A stretch of 64,000 nt of DNA, taken from NCBI GenBank assembly GCA_037179335.1, contig JAKZHN010000015.1, forward strand, positions 682,001-746,000. The letters run 5' to 3'. Under the pieces are notes generated by a model. It searched no databases, was not told the DNA's origin, and saw only the letters and a list, made by a program, of their open reading frames with translations. Below, one piece after another: positions 57,324 to 64,000 of the stretch. Numbering within the stretch: the stretch's first letter is position 1; each line of letters starts with the position of its first letter. This stretch comes from Cyclaneusma minus (taxonomy: Eukaryota; Ascomycota; Leotiomycetes; Marthamycetales; Marthamycetaceae). Made by a program: the position numbers and the translations under genes.

Positions 57324-60300
57324 AATTATAATTACCAATATATAGCATTATATTAATAATATTGCAAATGCTATATTTGCATTTTTTTTATAAATATTAT
57401 ATTTGCTTATAAATGCTATATTGATTATTAAATAAATAAAAATTTTGCAAATATTATATCTATTATTAAATAAATCTTTTTGCAAATATTATATTTGCAA
57501 TATTAATTATTATCTTTAATTTATTCTATTAATATAAAAAAATTAATTAAATTTTACTATTAACCTTTTTTTTGCTATTATATTGTTTTTTTTATATTTG
57601 CTATATTTTAAAATATAAAAAAACCACTTTTATTTTTATTTATAATAATTAATATAATTAATTTATTCTAACAAAAAAATATTTATAAAATAAAAAGCTA
57701 TAATATATAATAAAAATTATATTAAATAATTTTAAAGCCAAAACCAATATTATAATTAATATTAATTAGCAAATTATGTTTTAAAAATAATTAAAAACAA
57801 AATATTTAGGCAATAATTTAAAAGCTTATTATTAAATTTAAATTTATTTTAATTAATTAAATTAAAAATCTATTAATATAAAAATCTATTTTGCAAATAT
57901 ATAAAAGCTTTTTAAAAATAAATACCAAATTATTATTAATTTTGCTATAAATTTTTATATTAAAAAAATTGCCAATTATTTTTAAAAAGCTAATAATATA
58001 ATTAAAGCTATATAAATAAAGCTTTTTATTTTCTAATGCAAAACTATTTAAAATAGCCTTAATTATATATTTATATAAATTAAAAAAAATTGCTATTTTT
58101 TTAGCTTTTTTTATAAATTAGGCTATTATTAAAAATATTATTATTAATTAAAATAATTTTTCTATAATTAAAAGAATAAATTTATTATACAAAACAAATC
58201 AAATTTAAAATTTAAAAAAAAAGCAGCTTATATTGCTTAATTTTAAAAAAGCGGAAATAATAAATAAAAAATTCCAATATTTTGCCATAATTATTAGCTA
58301 TTTAAAAATAGCAATAATAATAGCAATAGCTTTATTTATTATTGCTAGCTATACTTTTTTAATAAAAATCCAAAATATAAAATTAGTAAATACCTATTTT
58401 TTTTTTCTAATTAAAAAACTATTTTAAAATATTCTTTTCAAAATATTATTAAATTATTTGCAATCTTTTTTTTAAAAAAAGCTTATTTAATTATTGCAAA
58501 TAAATAATTGGCTGTAAATACGGCCGTAAATTTATATTTTGGTTTTAAAAATAAAAATAAAAATAAAAATATAAGCTATATTATTTAAAATTTCATTAAT
58601 TATATTAATAAAATTTTTAAATTTAAATAAATTGCCAATTTTAATACAATATTATATATAATTAAGTTTTATTTATTTATTAAAATTATAACATTTTGCG
58701 CTTAAAAAGCTATTAAAATAAAAATAAAAAATATTTTAATTAAATTAATATTATTTTAATAAAAATTTAATTTGGAAAATACTTTTTTAAAAATATTTTA
58801 TATATTTTAAAGCTTAATATTAATTTATTTTTAAATAGAAAAATATACCAAAGAAATTTATTAAATAATTTCAATAATTGGATTATATGTTTTAAAAGCC
58901 CAATTAATTAAAAATTTAGTTTTAAAGCTTTTATATAAAAAAACATTATATATTATAAATTTTATAATTAATCCGGCCTTATTTGCATTAATAATAAAAT
59001 ATATTAAAAATACAATTAGCATTTTAATTGCTTTAGCAGCTAAAGCAATTAAAAGCAATAAATTTAGCTATAAAATTATATTTTATATTATAAATAATTT
59101 GTATATATAAATTTTGCTAAAATTAAATAATTTTCCAATATAATTAATATTAAAAATAAAATTACTTTTTTTTATTTATATTTTATTATTATAAAAATTA
59201 TATAGCAAAAAACATAATTAATAAAATTTCCAAAATTCTAGCTTTATATAAAAAAAGCCATTTAAATTGGTTTATTTTAATATTATTAAACCGTTTTTTA
59301 TAAATTTCTATAAAAATTATTATATAATAAAAAATTTAAATAGCCGTAATTAAAAAGTATAAATTTTGCTATTTTAGCTATAAATAAATATTTACAATTA
59401 TGTTTTTATTTAGCGCAGAAAAATTAAATTAAAATGAAGGAAAAAATTCAAAATTATTAAATACAATAATATTAATAAATTCGTTAAAACAATTATTGCT
59501 TAAATAAAAATAAATAAAAATTATTTTTAAAATACCATTTTTTATTTATTTTAGCAAAATGGGACCGCAAAGTAAATTATTTATATTGTAAAAAGCAATA
59601 TTATAGCTATATTATACAAAATTTAATTGACTATTAAATTTTGGAAATTAGCAGCATAATTAAAATTCTATTTAAAAAACCATGTTAAATTTAGCCTAAA
59701 AATTGAAAATTAAAAAATAAATCCAAAAACAATATAAATTAAAAAGCTTGTTCTGGCTAAATATATCCAGATATAAAAATATAAAGCTTATTTTTATATT
59801 CCGAAAAAAAAGCTACCAGCTTATAGCTATTAAAATATTTTTTTTCCTTATTTTTAAAAATATATTTTGACTAATTATAATCCTAATATTATTAAATAAT
59901 ATTATTTATATTATTTTAATTTAAAAAAAAATATAATATAATAATATAAGAAAATAAATAAATTTATAAAAAAACTTTTAATTTAAAATTTTAAAATAAT
60001 TCCAATAGCTTATAAAATATTTTAAATATTTTGGTTAGATGCCTATTTTTTAGCAAATTAATAAACAAATAGCAAATTAAATAAGAAATTTAAAAAGCCA
60101 AATTTTCGCAAATTATTTTTAAATTTAAAATAATTATCCGAATATCCAATTTCATTATTTTTTATAAAAAATAAAATAAAACAATTATTTATTTTAAATT
60201 TAATAAACTAAAAACACCAATTTTTAAAACTTTAATTAACGCCAATTTTAATACATTTACAATATTATAATATAATATATTGGAAATGCTTTAATATAAT

Positions 60301-62396
60301 GCGTTTATTAAATTATTAAATAGGCTAATTTTTATTTAAATTTTAATTTCTATAAATTTTTTTATTTTAAATAATCTTTTTAGTTCAAATTTAATAAATT
60401 TTAATATTAATATAATACCGGCCTTTATTTTTGTAATAAATAAAATAAATATTAATAGCATATATATTGCAATTTGTATATTATTTTAAAAAAAAAATTA
60501 AAATTAATAATTAAAAATATTTAAAACAAAATATAATTAAAGCTAAAAAAACTTATTAAAACTATTTTTTTTAAATATTTATTGCTTTTATAATTATAAA
60601 AAAATAAAAAATAAAATTATATAAATTGGCCTATATTACAATCGAAATTTATAATATTCCTATTTTGCAAAATTATAAAGCGGCTATTTTAAATCCTTTA
60701 TATAAAAATTAAGAAAAAAAAAGCGATTATAAAAGAAATTGCAATATTAATTATCAATAACATATAATTTAAAATTGCTATAAATATCATTTTCAATTTA
60801 ACTTTTATTAAATAAATGTTTATTATTAAAATAAATTTAAATAATAATATAAATAAATATAAAGACTATTTAATTATTTAAACAAAATTAGATTTATAAA
60901 AAAGAATCTTTTTTTATTATTTATATAAATATTTTATATATTATCCTGGCAATTATAGTTTAATAGAATTTTCAATACCATTATTTTAATATTAAAAATA
61001 TATTTATTAAAATTAATTTAAAAAAATTAATGCATTTGGCTTTTTTAAACAATATTATAATACAGCCAAAAAACAGTTTTTAATTAAATAAAAATTTATA
61101 CGGCTTAAAATAAACCGCCAAAAATTAAAATTGCATTTTAAAAGCCAAAATAATTTAATTTAATTTTAAATACAGTTTTAATAATTTTTATTTATTTATT
61201 CGCAAAATTATTAATATATTTTTTTAATATATATTAATAATATTATTATAGCCGCAAAAATAACCAAAGAATTAAATGACTTTTTTATTAATTTTGTTCT
61301 TATTTTATAGCAAAAAATTTAAAAAAAAATTAAAAAAGTTTAAATATGCAAATTATTAAAAACAAACCAGCCAAAAGTTTATAAATTAATTAAAAACAAT
61401 ATATTAATAATTTTTATACCAAATTCGAATTTTCGTAAAATAATTTTTTTTTATATTATTTTAATAGCCAATAAAACTAAAGCAATTAAACCAGCTTAAA
61501 ATAATAAAAAATAAATAAACTTTTTGTTTTAAAAACAGCTAAATAAAATTATATATATTATAATTTTTATTTAATTTAATATTTATTTTGCAATTAGCAA
61601 ATTAGCCCAATTTATAGCAAATTTCTGCAAATAATATAATATTGATATAATATAATTGCTTTGCTATTTAAAATTTATAATTAGCCAAAAAATTAAATAT
61701 AAGCCAAATAAATTTAAAAATTTAAAAATTTATAATAACTTATTTTATAAATTGCTATTAAACCAAAAAAGCATTAGCAAATTAATAGCTATATTGCTTA
61801 ATAATCCCGTTTTATAATTTAGCCAAAAATAAAAAAGCATTGCTATATTTATTTGCAAAATTAAATATATAATAATTGCAGCAAATATTAAGTAAAATTA
61901 ATAAATAACTTAAATTTTAAAAAATATAAATTTTAAAAAGCTAGTAAAACAAAATATATATTATATAAATAATAATAAAAGAATTAAAATGCTATTATTT
62001 TTATAAAAAATTTCCAGCTTTATAAAAAATCCAAATATATTAATATAATATACCATTTTGTCCGGAAGCTTAAAAATAACCGAAAATAATAAATTATTTA
62101 TATTTAAATGCAAGATATAATAATAAATAATTTTATTAAGGCTTTAAATCAAATTTAATTCGCTAAATTTAAAAAGCTTTTAAAATTAAATATAGCTTTA
62201 AAACAAATATAAATATCGAATATAAAAAAAAAAGCTTAAGCAATGCTATTTTCTATATTATTTCCTTTTATTTTAAATAAAATAAAATTTCAAATTATTA
62301 TAAAATTTCATGCTGAAATAAAATTTCATTATAAAATTTTACGCTAAAAAAACTTGGTTTTAAAAAAATTTAAATAATTATTAGGCTTAGGGAAAA

Positions 62397-62605
62397 TATT
62401 AAAATATTCCCAAAGCAATTTAAAAAGCCAAATTAAAATAATGCGGGCCCGGAGCTTTATAAAATTCCGGGCATAAAACCTATTTACGCCCCTAATATAT
62501 ATATTAAGCGAAAAGGCCACCCATATATTTATATTTGTAAAATAGGGGATTTTCTTTTAATTATTTAATATACTTAAAAGGACCAACCCGTATTGGTTTC
62601 TAATA
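62397..62605 (+). repeat. 3' LTR of A2
   Basis: 209 bp. It is more A/T-converted than the 5' copy in the first half (the hairpin arm is partly lost). Confidence 0.85.
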
Positions 62606-62959
62606 TTTGGATTGGATAAAAGCCTAAAATTTAATAATTTGTTATTTAAACTACGCATTTAGGCTAAAAAATTGCGTAAAAAATTCTGGTTTTAATTGTT
62701 TTTTAGCAAATCTAAATCTAAAAGCTATTAAAAAAATTAAATGGCTATAATAAATACAATTTAAAATATTTTTAAATTTTTAAATTAAATTAAGCAAATT
62801 AAAATAAAAGCTAAAAAATAAAAACTAAAAAAAAATTAAAAAATTAAAACGCCGGGATTATAGTAATCCTTTATTTAGCGCAAATAATTTAGGATTGCAA
62901 TATTGCCTTTTCTAAGGAAAAACCTTGCTTTTTTGCGTTTTTAAAAAAACGCTAATTAA

Positions 62960-63192
62960 TATTGATTTTATTTATAAATGAATAAAAATTAAATAGAACG
63001 GTATAATAATAGCATATGCAATAGCGAAAATAAATCGGGTATTTTAATATACGTATTATTATATTTGGGAAAAAAGGGTCGCTATCGCCGGCGGCCTTGG
63101 AATAAAGCTATCCCCAGCCTTGGCGCTAGCCAGACAGCTCCCCGGTGCACGGGCCACTGGGTGGTCCGTGCTAACTGCTGCAGGAATTGACA
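62960..63192 (-). repeat. Right LTR of element C (5' LTR in element orientation)
   Basis: 233 bp. The left half is A/T-converted, while the right half is GC-rich (TCGCCGGCGGCC, GGTGCACGGGCCACTGGG). It ends TTGACA and is followed by the duplication TGCTA. Confidence 0.88.
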
Positions 63193-63197
63193 TGCTA

Positions 63198-64000
63198 TAA
63201 ATGCTTTATTTGCAGCGGTAAATATATTGCAAAATTTTGCAATTAAAATTAAAATGGTAAATATAATATTAATAATATTAGTAATTAAAAAAAGCAATAA
63301 AAGCTAATAGCTTTTAAAGCTTTAAAAGCCAATTAAAATATTATTAAAGCTTTAAAAGCTAATAAAAATAGGCTAAATTAGCTTTTAATTTTAGCCAGTT
63401 TTTCGTATTTATTAAATCTATTATTATTATTATTAAATTAGCTTTTAATTATTTAGCCTTTTTTAATTTAGCATCCTATTACTAATGTTTTTTATTTCAA
63501 TATTTTGCTAATTATATTTTTTTATTAATTTAGCTTTTGGCTAATTCTTTTAGCTCCCAATTATTTTAAAAATCCAAATATTAATTCCCGTTTTTTTATT
63601 TTAAAATTTTTTCAATTTTTTTAATTTTATTATTATAAGCCTTAATTAGCCCAGCCAAATACAATTTTACAATTTTAAAGTTTTAATAAATTTGCTATTT
63701 ATTTATTTAATTTTTTTTCCTTTTTAGTTATTAATATAATTTGCTCTTTTTCGGGACTATTTTAATAGCCTGCTTTTGATTTTTTAAGCAATTTTTTAAA
63801 TAAAAGCTTTTATTGGCTATAACGGCTTTTTTTAAAAGCAAATGTTTCGCAATTTTAAAATTTATATTTTGGTTTTTAAAATAATTTCCAAAAAAGTTAA
63901 ATATTGCGACTATTGTAGCTACAGCTTAGCCAGCCTTGGCTATAGCCACTATAAATAGCTTAGCTTAGCTTAGCTTAATTAGCAAAAAAAGGGAGGAAAT
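63198..64000. other. AT-rich flank, right part of old unit D
   Basis: No intact gene. The minus-strand frame 63297-63198 connects in frame with 37296-37129 once element C and one duplication are taken out. The window ends in a short AGCTT array (about 63958-63977). Confidence 0.45.

Larger units (their letters stand above)
57112..62605 (+). mobile_element. LTR retrotransposon A2, second copy of the A family, inserted in C
   Basis: It aligns with A1 from end to end in the same orientation, including the motif array behind the 5' LTR and the reverse transcriptase remnant (TATATTAATAATATT at about 61229). The LTRs are 57112-57323 and 62397-62605. The flanking bases (GCTTG on the left, TTTGG on the right) are not a clean duplication; indels or erosion at the ends may explain this. 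It carries more A/T conversion than A1 over most of its length. Confidence 0.87.
37302..63192 (-). mobile_element. Outer LTR retrotransposon C (Ty1/copia type), RIP-eroded, interrupted by B and A2
   Basis: The two ends are 233-bp LTRs (37302-37534 and 62960-63192), recognisable by AATAATAGCATATGCAA and by the shared TTGGCGCTAGCCAG / CTCCGGTG.. blocks. The element is flanked by a perfect 5-bp duplication TGCTA (37297-37301 and 63193-63197). Its own sequence is 37535-42770, 55549-57111 and 62606-62959. The coding strand is minus. A retroviral RNase H remnant (INDFFANNKNLNSQLGY) is at about 38170-38100. A remnant resembling the stretch downstream of integrase in fungal copia elements (VKAVNNIAGPNGL) is at 40369-40172. 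The order INT before RNase H fits Ty1/copia. Every frame is full of stops, mostly explainable by C-to-T or G-to-A. Confidence 0.85.

Noticed and set aside
47479..59058. Short hydrophobic minus-strand frames at matching places in A1 and A2
   Set aside because: They lie antisense to the copia coding strand, and AT-rich DNA yields Ile/Lys/Phe-rich frames everywhere.
57107..62611. Target duplication for A2 (TTGGA on both sides if the ends are shifted by one base)
   Set aside because: The shift disagrees with the LTR ends fixed by A1, so I do not count it.
63082..63297. Minus-strand open frame of 71 codons
   Set aside because: It runs from old unit D across the target duplication into the LTR of element C, so it is a chimera made by the insertion.
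36000..64000. Reading the AT-rich block as mitochondrial DNA or as a CRISPR-like array
   Set aside because: Paired LTRs, target duplications and copia reverse transcriptase and RNase H remnants explain it; there are no mitochondrial genes and no spaced short repeats of CRISPR type.

Overview
This window reads as nuclear DNA of a filamentous ascomycete (Pezizomycotina). The genes carry short introns (about 48-90 bp, one of about 300 bp) with GT..AG ends and CTAAC-like branch sites. The gene families are fungal: a HET-domain protein, a CRH-type GH16 enzyme, ISC1, Oct1 and an APH-fold kinase. The right-hand part holds retrotransposons eroded towards A/T on both strands, the pattern expected from repeat-induced point mutation (RIP). 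A Dothideomycete is my guess, but nothing in the sequence fixes the class.

Layout. From 1 to about 35.7 kb the DNA has balanced composition and carries housekeeping and accessory genes: a GPI-anchored GH16 wall enzyme (259-2206, +); an SDR with a probable mitochondrial presequence (3147-4432, +); a tentative small membrane-protein relic (5641-6028, -); an APH-fold kinase (6913-8115, -); PYM, the Mago-Y14 partner (9569-10210, +); a WD40 protein resembling Swd3/WDR5 (11975-13469, -) divergent from ISC1 (13856-15422, +); an unrecognised gene with two in-frame stops that may lie in introns (17211-18857, +); the mitochondrial peptidase Oct1 (19973-22387, -) divergent from a MICOS Mic26/27 protein (22665-23582, +); a His-tailed cupin (23927-24617, -); a 2OG-Fe(II) oxygenase (25446-26686, -); an MFS permease with a GC-AG intron (28100-29659, +); a HET-domain protein (29944-32715, +); and a small secreted cysteine-rich protein whose start codon reads GTG (35275-35637, +). 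Minisatellites of exact period lie at 16.33-16.52 kb (19 bp) and 19.31-19.49 kb (8 bp).

From about 35.9 kb to the end the DNA is an AT-rich block without intact genes. I could resolve it as nested Ty1/copia-type LTR retrotransposons. An outer element C (37302-63192, minus orientation, 233-bp LTRs, perfect target duplication TGCTA) was hit by a related element B (42771-55548, minus orientation, 218-bp LTRs, duplication TAAAT/CAAAT). B was hit by an unrelated copia element A1 (45656-51257, plus orientation, 214-bp LTRs, duplication ATATT). A second copy, A2 (57112-62605), sits in the right arm of C. C itself interrupted the reading frame of a still older unit, D.

How the genes relate. No operon or clear biosynthetic cluster is visible. 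Oct1 and the MICOS protein are both mitochondrial and share a 277-bp divergent promoter, and WD40/ISC1 share a 386-bp one. The accessory genes lie closest to the AT-rich block: oxygenase, permease, HET protein and the small secreted protein. This resembles the compartmented genomes of many plant-associated fungi.
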